Below, in pieces: positions 7,044 to 17,114 of a DNA stretch of 17,801 bases. The notes beneath the pieces were generated by a model. The model saw only the letters and a list, made by a program, of their open reading frames with translations. It had not been told where the DNA came from and did no database searches. Source of the stretch: SIAJ01 sp036266155 (lineage in GTDB: Bacteria > Planctomycetota > Planctomycetia > Gemmatales > Gemmataceae); assembly GCA_036266155.1 (NCBI GenBank), contig DATANR010000140.1:1-17801 (forward strand). Reading direction: 5' to 3'. Within the stretch, counting starts at the first letter, position 1; every line of letters begins with the position of its first letter. Position numbers and translations under genes: made by a program.

Positions 7044-7873
7044 CTGCCGAGCCCATTGGCCTGATCGCCGGATGGGGCAAATTCCCGGTCCTGTTTGCGC
7101 AGAAGGCCACTTCGCTGGGAATCCCGGTCATCTGCGTCGGCATCCGCGGCATGGCCGATCGGGCCGCGCTCGAACCGCATTGTCACCGCTTTTACTGGAG
7201 CCGACTCGCCGCGATGAACCGGCCGATTCGGTGTTTCAAGCGTGAAGGCGTTCGTCGCTGGATGATGGCGGGCAAGGTGTTCAAGGTCAAAGCGTTCTCG
7301 GCCCGCCGCTGGATCACACTCCTGCCCGACCTGCGGATGCTGCGCTTCTGGTTCTTCCGTCCACGCAGCAATAACGCGGACGACAGCATCACACGCGGCA
7401 TCATCGCCGAGTTCGCCCGCGACGGCCTGGAGTGTGCTTCCGCTCTCGATCTTTGCCCGGAGTTGCTCGTGCGCAGCGGCGTGCTGACTCATCGTTCACC
7501 GACCAGCCGTGAACTTGCGGACATTGAATACGGCTGGATGCTTGCCAAAGAGATGGGCCGGCTCGACATCGGCCAAAGCGTCGCCGTGCGCGATCGTGCC
7601 GTGCTCGCGGTGGAAGCAATTGAAGGCACCGATGCCGCGATCCGCCGGGCAGGCGAACTGTGCCCGACCGGCGGCTTCGTTGTGGTTAAGGTCGCGAAAC
7701 CCAATCAAGATATGCGCTTCGACGTGCCGACGGTCGGGCCGTCGACGATCGCGTCAATCAAGGCCGCCGGCGGCAAAGTGCTCGCGATCGAAGCTGAGAA
7801 AACCATCTTGATCGACGAAGCGGACACCGTGTGCGCCGCGGACGAAGCCGGTATTGCGATCGTTGCTCGTTAG
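7040..7873 (+). CDS. lpxI: UDP-2,3-diacylglucosamine pyrophosphatase LpxI
   Basis: This 277-residue protein (DUF1009/LpxI family) starts IGLIAGWGKFPVLFA, the typical opening of the N-terminal domain. Its C-terminal catalytic domain has the conserved block DMRFDVPTVGPST (224-236). Asp228 there should correspond to Asp225 of the Caulobacter enzyme, which is needed for catalysis. LpxI hydrolyses UDP-2,3-diacylglucosamine to lipid X and UMP, replacing LpxH in many bacteria. Its ATG overlaps the lpxD stop codon (ATGA at 7040-7043), a strong sign of translational coupling. lpxA and lpxB are not in the window. The gene converges on ndk and the two overlap by four bases. Confidence 0.93.
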   Translation: MTAEPIGLIAGWGKFPVLFAQKATSLGIPVICVGIRGMADRAALEPHCHRFYWSRLAAMNRPIRCFKREGVRRWMMAGKVFKVKAFSARRWITLLPDLRMLRFWFFRPRSNNADDSITRGIIAEFARDGLECASALDLCPELLVRSGVLTHRSPTSRELADIEYGWMLAKEMGRLDIGQSVAVRDRAVLAVEAIEGTDAAIRRAGELCPTGGFVVVKVAKPNQDMRFDVPTVGPSTIASIKAAGGKVLAIEAEKTILIDEADTVCAADEAGIAIVAR

Positions 7874-8316
7874 CCGATCCAATTCGCGTCGGTCGTTGTG
7901 AAGCTCACCAATTCGGACTTGTTGAACCAGAGCGCCACTTCAGCGGCCGCATTCTCCGCGCTGTCGCTTCCGTGGATCAGATTGTTTTGCACGGTGAGTG
8001 CGTAGTCGCCACGGATCGTGCCGGGCGCGGCTTTGACGCCATCGGTCGCTCCGATCAAGTTACGGCAGACAGCGACAGCCTCTCGGCCTTCCCACACCAT
8101 TGCGACCGTTGGGCCGCTCGTCAGAAACTGCAGCAGCGAATCGTAGAACGGCTTGCCCTTGTGAACCGCGTAGTGCTTCTCCGCCAGAGCACGGTCGGCC
8201 TGGAGGAACTTCAAACCAACAAGCCGGAGGCCCTTCCGTTCAAATCGTTCGATGATGGCGCCAATCAACCGGCGCTGAACCGCGTCGGGTTTGAGAAGGA
8301 GAAGCGTCTGCTGCAT
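7870..8316 (-). CDS. ndk: Nucleoside diphosphate kinase
   Basis: The 148-residue protein matches the NDK family over its whole length. It opens QQTLLLLKPDAVQRRLIG, contains the phosphate-binding region FLTSGPTVAMVWEG, and has the phospho-accepting His115 in NNLIHGSDS. It equalises nucleoside triphosphate pools by moving the terminal phosphate through that histidine. The length is at the upper end of the usual 140-150. It is a single gene on the - strand, tail to tail with lpxI: its TAA and the lpxI TAG share the bases TTAG. Upstream, an 8-bp inverted repeat (8334-8341/8365-8372) falls in the probable leader. Confidence 0.96.
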   Translation of the reverse strand: MQQTLLLLKPDAVQRRLIGAIIERFERKGLRLVGLKFLQADRALAEKHYAVHKGKPFYDSLLQFLTSGPTVAMVWEGREAVAVCRNLIGATDGVKAAPGTIRGDYALTVQNNLIHGSDSAENAAAEVALWFNKSELVSFTTTDANWIG

Positions 8317-8525
8317 GGTGCTGCCTGATGCGAGGGCGGGAAGGTTATCCGATCATGGTCGCAATCCCGCCCCCCAACGTCCAGAGCGCGGCAAGCGGGG
8401 GCATCCAGTGAATCCCTGACGATTATGCCGGCTTCCGGTCCGCATGCTCGTCCCGCACCACGTCGGTTTGTGCGGGACGCCACGAGTGCGGCCGATGAAT
8501 GACGTGAGAGCTTAGGAGCGCTGCG
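8317..8525. other. Divergent spacer between ndk and the secreted-protein gene
   Basis: This 209-base region carries two inverted repeats. GGGCGGGA/TCCCGCCC (8334-8341/8365-8372) has a 23-base loop and lies 18-56 bases upstream of the ndk start. CGTCCCGCAC/GTGCGGGACG (8449-8458/8470-8479) is a 10-bp stem. A weak -10-like CATAAT on the - strand (8427-8422) has no supporting -35. No small gene is credible here. Confidence 0.5.
8449..8479. repeat. 10-bp inverted repeat upstream of the secreted-protein gene
   Basis: CGTCCCGCAC (8449-8458) pairs perfectly with GTGCGGGACG (8470-8479) over an 11-base loop. It lies between two divergent starts, so it is unlikely to be a terminator. An operator or a REP-like unit is more plausible. 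Confidence 0.6.
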
Positions 8526-9848
8526 ATGAACCTTGGCCGCACCATTTTCGGAATCTGCGTCATCGCGTTCGCGGCCTGCACGGCACGGGCCGAGACGTAC
8601 TCATTGGTCGAAGCGCCGCGCGAGGGCGCCTGTTTCCGCATCAAGACGGAAACACAGTTGGCCGGCACGCTCACCGTCACGCGCGAGGGCAAGTCGGCGC
8701 CGCTCAAGATCGTCGCGAAAAATGAGCATGCTTTTGTCGAGCGCATCATTGCCGCGGACCGGCTGGTCGCGAAGAAAACAGTTCGCCATTACCAGTCGGC
8801 AGTATCGCACGCCACGGTGGATGGTGAGAAGGCGGACCGCGAGCTGGCACGCGATCGGCGGCTCATTGTTGCGCAGCGAGCCGGCGACCTGCTTCTGTGC
8901 TACTCACCAACCAGCCCGTTGACTCGCTCCGATCTCGAAGTGGTTTCTGAGCACTTTGAAACCTTGCACCTGACCGGGCTGCTGCCAAACAAAGACGTAG
9001 CCATCGGCGATTCGTGGAAATTGGAAAGCATCACGGCTCAATCCCTTTGCCTGTTCGACGGCCTGGTCTCCCACGAACTCGTCGCGCGGCTGAAGGAAGT
9101 CAATGCGGGCGTCGCCGTCATCGCGATCGAAGGCACGGCCAAGGGAATTGAAAATGGGGCGCTCGCGAATCTGGCGATCGCCGCCACCGTCCGCTTTGAC
9201 TTGACGCGCAAGCAGATTGCCAATGTTGAATGGAAGCAGAAAGACGTTCGCGACCAGGGGCCGGTGAGCCCGGCCGCCGACCTCGAGATCATGTCAACCT
9301 TGACGCGCGAGCCGGTGGAGACGGCGCCCACCGAATTGTCCGACGCGATCGTGACGGGGCTTCCGCAGACCGACGAACCCGCTGCGACGCTGCGGCATCT
9401 GGTCCATCGCGATGGCAAGGGACGCTATCAGTTCCTGCATTCACGCGACTGGCACGTGGTCGGGCAGACCGATTACCATCTCGTGTTGCGTCTCCTGGAT
9501 CGCGGCGACTTCGTCGCGCAGGCCACGGTGACGCCGTGGACCAATGCCGGCGCCGGCAAACACATCAGCCCGGAGGATTTTGAGAAACTGACGGCCGGCG
9601 GATCCAACTGGAAGATGGAACAGGTCACCGATCGGACGTCCGTCCCGACCGATGCCGACCGCTGGGCGTATCGCGTCAGCGCCCAGGGGATGCTGGACGG
9701 CAATCAGGTCGTTCAGAACTTCTATGTGATGGCCAACGCCAACGGCGACCAGATTGTCGTCACGTTCACCATGCGGCCGGCCAGCGTCGCACGGCTCGGC
9801 ACGCGCGACTTGGAACTGTTGAACGCGATCGACTTCCTCAAGAAATAG
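8526..9848 (+). CDS. Secreted protein of unknown function
   Basis: I do not recognise this 440-residue protein with certainty. It has a clear N-terminal signal peptide (residues 1-22, ending TARA-ETYS). Cys18 in AFAAC resembles a poor lipobox, so a lipoprotein is a weaker alternative. The mature part is soluble with no further membrane segment. Residues about 300-440 (from HRDGKGRYQF through LLNAIDFLKK) have the alternating strand and loop pattern of a PsbP/DUF1795-like fold; that is a tentative reading. The start is well supported by AGGAG at 8514-8518, seven bases before ATG. The gene has its own upstream region, and its stop lies only three bases from the convergent glmS stop, so it is probably a single-gene transcript. 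Confidence 0.85.
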   Translation: MNLGRTIFGICVIAFAACTARAETYSLVEAPREGACFRIKTETQLAGTLTVTREGKSAPLKIVAKNEHAFVERIIAADRLVAKKTVRHYQSAVSHATVDGEKADRELARDRRLIVAQRAGDLLLCYSPTSPLTRSDLEVVSEHFETLHLTGLLPNKDVAIGDSWKLESITAQSLCLFDGLVSHELVARLKEVNAGVAVIAIEGTAKGIENGALANLAIAATVRFDLTRKQIANVEWKQKDVRDQGPVSPAADLEIMSTLTREPVETAPTELSDAIVTGLPQTDEPAATLRHLVHRDGKGRYQFLHSRDWHVVGQTDYHLVLRLLDRGDFVAQATVTPWTNAGAGKHISPEDFEKLTAGGSNWKMEQVTDRTSVPTDADRWAYRVSAQGMLDGNQVVQNFYVMANANGDQIVVTFTMRPASVARLGTRDLELLNAIDFLKK

Positions 9849-9851
9849 GCA

Positions 9852-11696
<1,845 letters not shown>

Positions 11697-11883
11697 GGCG
11701 CAACCTTCCTGTCGGGGACGGCGGGAGAGGGGACTCAAGAATCTACAACAAAGTCACGGTAGAGGGAAACCCCAATGCGCGTCGCCAATAGCGAGCCGAA
11801 GAATGGATTACATACACATCACGCCATCCTCGTAGTGTTTCGCAGAAAAAACCTGCAACGAAACGAAATGAGAATGGTTGCAT
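11697..11883 (-). other. carA-glmS intergenic region
   Basis: This 187-base leader lies between carA and glmS. A bulged hairpin (11837-11845 with 11853-11856 and 11859-11864) has an A6 run in its loop rather than after the stem, so it does not qualify as a standard terminator. I see no glmS ribozyme core and no convincing promoter. Whether glmS is transcribed from its own promoter or with carA cannot be settled here. Confidence 0.45.
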
Positions 11884-12996
11884 CTACCCCATCAGCCGCC
11901 GAAACTCCTCGAACAAATAGCTGCTGTCGTGTGGGCCCGCGGATGCCTCGGGGTGGTACTGCACGCTGAAGATCGGCATTCGCGTGTGGCGCATGCCTTC
12001 GAGCGTGCGGTCGTTCAAGTTGATGTGCGTCAGTTCAACATCGCGTGACAGGCTGTCGATGTCGATCGTGAATCCATGATTCTGCGTCGTGATCTCGACC
12101 TTGCCCGTCCGCTGGTTGAGCACCGGATGATTGGCGCCGCGGTGGCCGAATTTGAGCTTGTAGGTCTTGCCGCCCATCGCGTGCCCGAGCAATTGGTGCC
12201 CCAGGCAGATGCCGAAGATGGGCTTTTTGCCAAGCAACCCTTTGACGGTTTCGATCGCGTATCCGACTGCCGCCGGATCGCCGGGGCCATTCGATAGGAA
12301 GATGCCGTCCGGTTTGTAAGCCAGAACGTCGGCCGCCGTCGCTGTACCGGGCACCACCGACACCTTGCAGCCGACCTGCGTCAGACACCGCGGAATGTTC
12401 CACTTCATCCCGAAGTCGAGCGCGACGACGTGGCACGTGGGGGTCCGCGCAGGCAACATGGTCTGCGCGAGCGGGGCCAGACCGGCCTGTTTCCACTCGT
12501 AGGCCTTTGCCGGCACGACCTCGCGCACAAGATCGCTGCCTTCCATGCCCGGCAGCGCACGAGCTTTGGCGACGAGCGAGTTGTCGTCGAGATCGACTGT
12601 CGACAACACGCCCATCATTGCCCCACGAGCCCGCAGGCGCCGAACCAGCGATCGTGTGTCAATTCCCTCGATGCCGACGATTCCATGCTCCGCAAGATAT
12701 GCTTGCAGTCCCTGTTCGGAGCGAAAGTTGCTCGGGTGAACCGCATTCTCGCGGACGATGAACCCGGCCACGTGTGGATTGCCGGATTCGCGGTCCTCGC
12801 CCGTCACGCCGTAGTTGCCGATGAGCGGATAGGTCATCGTGACAATCTGGCCCTTGTAGGACGGATCGGTCAGCACCTCCTGATAACCGGTCATGCTGGT
12901 ATTGAAGACGACTTCGCCGGTCGTCTCGCCGGCGACCCCAAACGCTCGGCCCGTGTAAACGGTTCCATCCTCCAGTGCCAACTTCGCCTGCGCCAT
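11884..12996 (-). CDS. carA: Carbamoyl-phosphate synthase small (glutaminase) subunit
   Basis: The 370-residue protein has the usual CarA length and both domains. The N-terminal part contains the typical GYQEVLTDPSYKGQIVTMTYP block (38-57). The C-terminal class I glutamine amidotransferase domain carries the Cys264-His348-Glu350 triad in GICLGHQLLGHA and QYHPEAS. It feeds ammonia from glutamine to CarB for pyrimidine and arginine synthesis; carB is not in the window. The start ATG 12996 begins MAQAKLALEDGTVYTG, as in the family, with GGGAG 11-15 bases upstream; the frame's longer upstream extension is unlikely. It lies between the ArsR-type regulator (137-base gap) and glmS on the same strand. 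Confidence 0.96.
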   Translation of the reverse strand: MAQAKLALEDGTVYTGRAFGVAGETTGEVVFNTSMTGYQEVLTDPSYKGQIVTMTYPLIGNYGVTGEDRESGNPHVAGFIVRENAVHPSNFRSEQGLQAYLAEHGIVGIEGIDTRSLVRRLRARGAMMGVLSTVDLDDNSLVAKARALPGMEGSDLVREVVPAKAYEWKQAGLAPLAQTMLPARTPTCHVVALDFGMKWNIPRCLTQVGCKVSVVPGTATAADVLAYKPDGIFLSNGPGDPAAVGYAIETVKGLLGKKPIFGICLGHQLLGHAMGGKTYKLKFGHRGANHPVLNQRTGKVEITTQNHGFTIDIDSLSRDVELTHINLNDRTLEGMRHTRMPIFSVQYHPEASAGPHDSSYLFEEFRRLMG

Positions 12997-13079
12997 CGTC
13001 TCGAATCTCCCGCATTCAATTCCGCATACGCGCCTCGGACTCATCCGAAGCAATCCGGCTTCCTTACTAGATACGGAAC

Positions 13080-13106
13080 GACCCGCCGATCTTGGACCAG
13101 CGGGTC
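13080..13106 (-). repeat. Hairpin between the ArsR-type gene and carA
   Basis: GACCCGC (13080-13086) pairs perfectly with GCGGGTC (13100-13106) over a 13-base loop, about 30 bases beyond the regulator stop codon. No T run follows on the - strand, so it is at best a weak terminator or processing site. The rest of the 137-base gap shows no other clear signal. Confidence 0.45.
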
Positions 13107-13133
13107 ACGGATTTTGATGCCATCGGCTCGCGA

Positions 13134-13520
13134 TCAAACTCGATCGCGCGTGCGGAACGAGATCTCCATGTCGCCGAAGGCAATGGTCTGCTGAGCGCGC
13201 GCGGCGTTCGGAAAGAAATGCAGGAGCAATGCCTGGATCGCGTCTGACGAAATGTAGTAGTGATTGAACTTGCCGTCGCGGCGGAAGTCGACGAGGCGCG
13301 CGTGGCGCAATTGCGTCAAATGGTGGCTCACGGCCGGCTGCGATTCCTCCAGCTCATCGCAAATCTTCGAAACATGCAATTCGCCTTCGCGCATCAGGAT
13401 GCGCAGGATCTGCAAACGATTTTCATCGGCGAGGCTCTTGAAGATCTCGGCCATCTCCTTGTTGGTCCGGTCTTGGGCTGGCTTCACCGGCCGACGTGAG
13501 CGTAACATGGGGGCCTTCAT
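13134..13520 (-). CDS. ArsR-family winged-helix transcriptional regulator
   Basis: A 128-residue DNA-binding protein. The helix-turn-helix covers about residues 49-74 (VSKICDELEESQPAVSHHLTQL), preceded by the conserved ADENRLQILRIL and followed by a beta wing (about 78-91, FRRDGKFNHYYIS). The CxC metal-binding pair of ArsR-type arsenic sensors is absent from the recognition region; the only cysteine is Cys54. The signal is therefore probably not arsenic or cadmium. The start is supported by GGAG at 13528-13531, seven bases before ATG 13520; an in-frame ATG four codons later is the alternative. It is divergent from the UbiD-family gene and upstream of carA, so either could be its target. No clear operator was found. 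Confidence 0.9.
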   Translation of the reverse strand: MKAPMLRSRRPVKPAQDRTNKEMAEIFKSLADENRLQILRILMREGELHVSKICDELEESQPAVSHHLTQLRHARLVDFRRDGKFNHYYISSDAIQALLLHFFPNAARAQQTIAFGDMEISFRTRDRV

Positions 13521-13714
13521 TCGACATCTCCAATGCCCCCCCGCACGACACGGGCGGCCATAGACTTGACTGCTGAGTGGGTGTTGGTCCTATTGGCGGA
13601 ACGAATCGTGGGTTGCACCCATGTTCATCCGTTGGGCTGGGATCAAGCTAGGGTACCGGCCAACATCGCCGCGACAAAGCCTTTTTTCTCAGGGAATGCA
13701 TTTCCACGAGCGGC
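13521..13714. other. Divergent spacer between the regulator and UbiD-family genes
   Basis: This 194-base spacer holds both start regions. On the + strand TTGACT (13566-13571) is followed after 19 bases by TATTGG (13591-13596), a poor promoter match. A short stem TGGGT/ACCCA with loop TGC lies at 13609-13621. A T6 run at 13682-13687 has no stem before it. No small ORF is credible. Confidence 0.4.
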
Positions 13715-15559
13715 ATGGGATACCTCAACCTACAAGAATGCGTTGATGACCTCGCCCGTGCCGGCCACCTCGTCCGGGTCGATTGCGCGGTCGATCCCTA
13801 CCTCGAAGCGGCCGAGATTCAGCGCCGTCTCTATCGCGCCCGCGGGCCGGCCGTTCTGTTCACCCGCGTCAAGGGATCGGCGTTTCCGCTGCTGGCCAAC
13901 CTCTTTGGCACAATCGACCGGGCTCGATTCCTTTTCCGCGATTCACTCGATGCCGTACGCCGATTGATTCGGCTCAAGATCGACCCGCGTGAAGCGTTTC
14001 GCCGACCGTGGCGAAACTTGAACGCGGCCCGTGCGGCGCTGCACATGCTGCCGAAAACAGTTCGGCACGGACCGATCCTGGCGCACACGACGACCGTTGC
14101 CCGGCTGCCACAAGTGACCTCTTGGCCGAATGACGGCGGCCCCTTCGTTACTTTGCCTTTGGTCTATACAGAACACCCCGATCGCCCGGGCTGGCGACAA
14201 TCCAATTTAGGTATGTATCGAGTCCAGCTGGCAGGGAACGACTATGTGCCGCATTGCGAAATTGGACTGCACTATCAGATCCATCGTGGCATCGGAATTC
14301 ACCATGCCGCGGCCATTCGCCGAGGCGAGCCGCTGAAGGTCAACGTCATTGTCGGTGGCTCGCCGGCCTTGATCCTTGCGGCCGTGATGCCGTTGCCTGA
14401 GGGAATGCCGGAGCTGCTGTTCGCGGGCGCGCTGGGTGGTCGCCGCGTGCGGCTCGTCGTGCCGGAGCCAGCCTGGCCATCGATTCCGGCCGAGGCCGAC
14501 TTCTGTATCTGCGGTACTGTCGAACCGGGAACGACCAAACCGGAAGGCCCCTTTGGCGACCATCTCGGCTACTACAGTTTGCAGCACGATTTCCCGGTGC
14601 TGCGAGTCCACAAGGTGTATCACCGGCCCGGCGCCATTTGGCCGTTCACCGTCGTTGGGAGACCGCCGCAAGAGGACACGACCTTCGGCGAGATCATTCA
14701 TGAACTCACTGGTCCGCTCATTCCGACCGTTGTGCCCGGTGTGAAAGCCGTTAATGCAGTCGATGCCGCCGGCGTGCATCCGCTCTTGCTCGCGATCGGC
14801 AGCGAACGCTATGTCCCCTACGCCGCCGAGCGACGGCCGCAGGAATTGCTCACCCAGGCCAACGCGATCCTTGGTCAGGGCCAGCTTTCACTGGCAAAGT
14901 ATCTGTTCATTGCGGCTCAGGAAGATCAACCGAATCTCGATGTGCACGACGTCGCGGGCTTTCTCCGCCATGTCTTCGAACGAGTCGATTGGGCTACCGG
15001 CCTGCATTTTCAGACGCGGACGACGATTGACACGCTCGACTATTCCGCGGGAATGGGACTGAATACCGGCTCGAAGCTGGTGATCGCGGCCGCCGGTCCG
15101 CGTCGCCGAGAGTTGACAACCGCCCTGCCCGCGGACTTGCGCCTGCCCGACGGATTCACCGAGCCGCGTTTGGTTATGCCGGGCGTGTTCGCAATCCGCG
15201 GGCCACGCGCCACGCTCACCCGCGAAGCGGCCGAGTACGACCCGGCGATGCTCCGGCTTAGTGGCGAACCTGGAGAACTATCGGGGATCGCCGCGATCAC
15301 GGTCGTCGATGACAGCGACTTTGCGGCCCGGTCGCTCGACAACTGGCTGTGGGTGACGTTCACGCGTTCTGACCCGGCGAGCGACGTCTACGGCGTTGGT
15401 GCTTTCACGCACCGCAAGCACTGGGGCTGTCGCGGCCCGCTCGTGATCGACGCTCGACTCAAGCCGCATCACGCTCCGCCGCTTGAGGAAGACCCGGCCG
15501 TGACCAAACGCATTGATGCACTGGCCGTGCGCGGCCAACCATTGCACGGGCTCATCTGA
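13715..15559 (+). CDS. UbiD-family (prFMN-dependent) decarboxylase
   Basis: The 614-residue protein belongs to the UbiD family. Arg169 in NLGMYRVQ, Glu277 in PEGPFGDH and Asp282 reproduce the family's Arg-Glu-(Asp/Glu) active-site pattern used with prenylated FMN. The GPFGDHLGYYS block (278-288) is diagnostic. At 614 residues it belongs to the long group, about 120 residues longer than E. coli UbiD. It could act in quinone synthesis (ubiquinone- or menaquinone-type aromatic acid decarboxylation) or on another aromatic acid; the sequence does not decide. UbiX, which makes the cofactor, is not nearby. ATG 13715 has only a weak ribosome binding site but gives the expected N-terminus. Its last eight bases overlap the convergent membrane-protein gene. 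Confidence 0.92.
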   Translation: MGYLNLQECVDDLARAGHLVRVDCAVDPYLEAAEIQRRLYRARGPAVLFTRVKGSAFPLLANLFGTIDRARFLFRDSLDAVRRLIRLKIDPREAFRRPWRNLNAARAALHMLPKTVRHGPILAHTTTVARLPQVTSWPNDGGPFVTLPLVYTEHPDRPGWRQSNLGMYRVQLAGNDYVPHCEIGLHYQIHRGIGIHHAAAIRRGEPLKVNVIVGGSPALILAAVMPLPEGMPELLFAGALGGRRVRLVVPEPAWPSIPAEADFCICGTVEPGTTKPEGPFGDHLGYYSLQHDFPVLRVHKVYHRPGAIWPFTVVGRPPQEDTTFGEIIHELTGPLIPTVVPGVKAVNAVDAAGVHPLLLAIGSERYVPYAAERRPQELLTQANAILGQGQLSLAKYLFIAAQEDQPNLDVHDVAGFLRHVFERVDWATGLHFQTRTTIDTLDYSAGMGLNTGSKLVIAAAGPRRRELTTALPADLRLPDGFTEPRLVMPGVFAIRGPRATLTREAAEYDPAMLRLSGEPGELSGIAAITVVDDSDFAARSLDNWLWVTFTRSDPASDVYGVGAFTHRKHWGCRGPLVIDARLKPHHAPPLEEDPAVTKRIDALAVRGQPLHGLI

Positions 15560-17114
15560 CGCGTTTGCGGTACAGCGTCGCGGTATCCGTTTGCCGAACG
15601 ACTTCCCATGCTTGCGGCAATTCCGAGAGGGCCTCGTCGAACGCCTTATTGGTTTCGACCAAAGCGAAGTCGAACGAACCATACTCCGCCTGCCATTCCG
15701 CGAACGGCTCGGCGGGGCTCGCATAAATGCCCAGAACCAGCTTGGCTTTCGCCTGTTCAAACTTGACGAGGAAATCGTCGCCAAAAAGCTCGCAGCGATC
15801 GTCGATGAACACTCGATAACCCGGTGCGTGATAGATCAAGAATCCGCCATACGAATACTCGCAGAAGATCCGCGTACCGTTGGTGCGATCGTTTTGATGT
15901 TCACGAATTTCGGGCAAGAGTTCGACTGGCCAGATCTTCGGATCAAGCTGCGCCCAACCACGACCGACCAGGGGTAACATGAGGCCAAAGGCTTGCAAGA
16001 GAAGGGCAAGGACGATCAGTCCGGCGGGAAGGGCGAAGGGTCGCGCGCTTTCGCGGATCGACGCAGAATCATCAATCGTTCCGGGCGTGAACAAATCGCT
16101 CTTGCGCTTCAATAGTGCCGTCGCGATCCGTGTCGAGGGGAACAGATCGGCGATGCCCACGAGGCCGGCCACGGCGAAGAGCGGCGCGTGGCGGACGCGC
16201 ATGCAGGCGAGGCCGAACCATATCATCGGCAATAGCCAACCCACTCGCCATTGCCGCACCGGAATGGTTATCAGCAGCAACCCATACAGAACCCCGAAAG
16301 CGATGACACTTTGACCAGTCCAGTCGGTGACGTCGAGCAGTAAATGCTCCTTGATAATGAGGGGCAAACTCTTCATTTCGTAGATCTCGAGCCACGCGTA
16401 TGGCAATCGATAGAAGTAGGGGTTCGCGAAACAAACCGCGACGCAGCCCAGCCAAATGACGATAAGTCGACCGACGTCTTTTCGCGCCGTCACCGGCGAA
16501 TCACGGCCGACGAGCCAGTTCGCCGTCCATCCAGCAATGGCCAGCGCGAACGTCGCCAGCCCGCCGAGCACGCCGCCGTGGATGTTGGCCCAGAGCCAGG
16601 TGACGGGTATCAGCCAAAGAAGCCGATTGATCGAGATGCGGCCATTCTCCACATCCGTGATGTAGACCATGAACACGGCCATGCCGACGATCGTCGCCAA
16701 ATGCGGGCGGACGTGGAAGTGACCCGAACTCGCAGCCACCGCGAAGGCGATGACGACCGCGACCACCGACGGATGCAGTCCACAGCGCAACAGACGGACG
16801 CTCAGGCCCGCATAGACCCCCGCCAACAATGTGCATGTCGCCAGCAGGAGCGTATCGAACCTGTCGAAGCCGTCGATCCTGTGCAAGACGGCCATCGTGC
16901 ATTCGCCGAGCCATTGATGCGGAATCCAGGGTTTGCCGGCGAACGTGAACGTGTATGGGTCGGTGTCGAAGAAGCCGGTGTCGATGATGCGGTTACCAAC
17001 CGAGATATGCCAAAACGTGCCCGGATCCTGAAAGAACCGCGAGCGGCCGCCGATCATCAGGACCAGCCAAACTCCGAGAAAAATGCACGTGATCGGCCCG
17101 AGATAGCGCTTCAT
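15552..17114 (-). CDS. Multi-pass membrane protein, GT-C glycosyltransferase-like
   Basis: This 520-residue integral membrane protein begins with a transmembrane segment (about 5-22) and has roughly ten more hydrophobic helices up to about residue 410, followed by a soluble C-terminal part. The first extracytoplasmic loop has DPGTFWHISVGNRIIDTG, DTDPYTFTF and HQWLGE (30-71). This acidic and His/Trp-rich pattern is seen in a large family of uncharacterised bacterial membrane proteins resembling GT-C glycosyltransferases. The C-terminal FCEYSYGGFLIYHAPGYRVFIDDR block is also typical of that group. The sugar donor and acceptor are unknown. ATG 17114 overlaps the stop of the upstream GT87-like gene (ATGA), so the two form an operon. 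Confidence 0.8.
   Translation of the reverse strand: MKRYLGPITCIFLGVWLVLMIGGRSRFFQDPGTFWHISVGNRIIDTGFFDTDPYTFTFAGKPWIPHQWLGECTMAVLHRIDGFDRFDTLLLATCTLLAGVYAGLSVRLLRCGLHPSVVAVVIAFAVAASSGHFHVRPHLATIVGMAVFMVYITDVENGRISINRLLWLIPVTWLWANIHGGVLGGLATFALAIAGWTANWLVGRDSPVTARKDVGRLIVIWLGCVAVCFANPYFYRLPYAWLEIYEMKSLPLIIKEHLLLDVTDWTGQSVIAFGVLYGLLLITIPVRQWRVGWLLPMIWFGLACMRVRHAPLFAVAGLVGIADLFPSTRIATALLKRKSDLFTPGTIDDSASIRESARPFALPAGLIVLALLLQAFGLMLPLVGRGWAQLDPKIWPVELLPEIREHQNDRTNGTRIFCEYSYGGFLIYHAPGYRVFIDDRCELFGDDFLVKFEQAKAKLVLGIYASPAEPFAEWQAEYGSFDFALVETNKAFDEALSELPQAWEVVRQTDTATLYRKRVR

Noticed and set aside
11837..11864. Possible intrinsic terminator after carA
   Set aside because: The A/T run lies in the loop, not after the stem, and the stem has a two-base bulge.
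11697..11883. Possible glmS ribozyme in the leader of glmS
   Set aside because: The ribozyme's characteristic core sequence is not visible, and the element is mainly known from Firmicutes.
12430..13194. 254-codon open frame antisense to carA
   Set aside because: carA is unmistakable on the - strand; this frame is its shadow.
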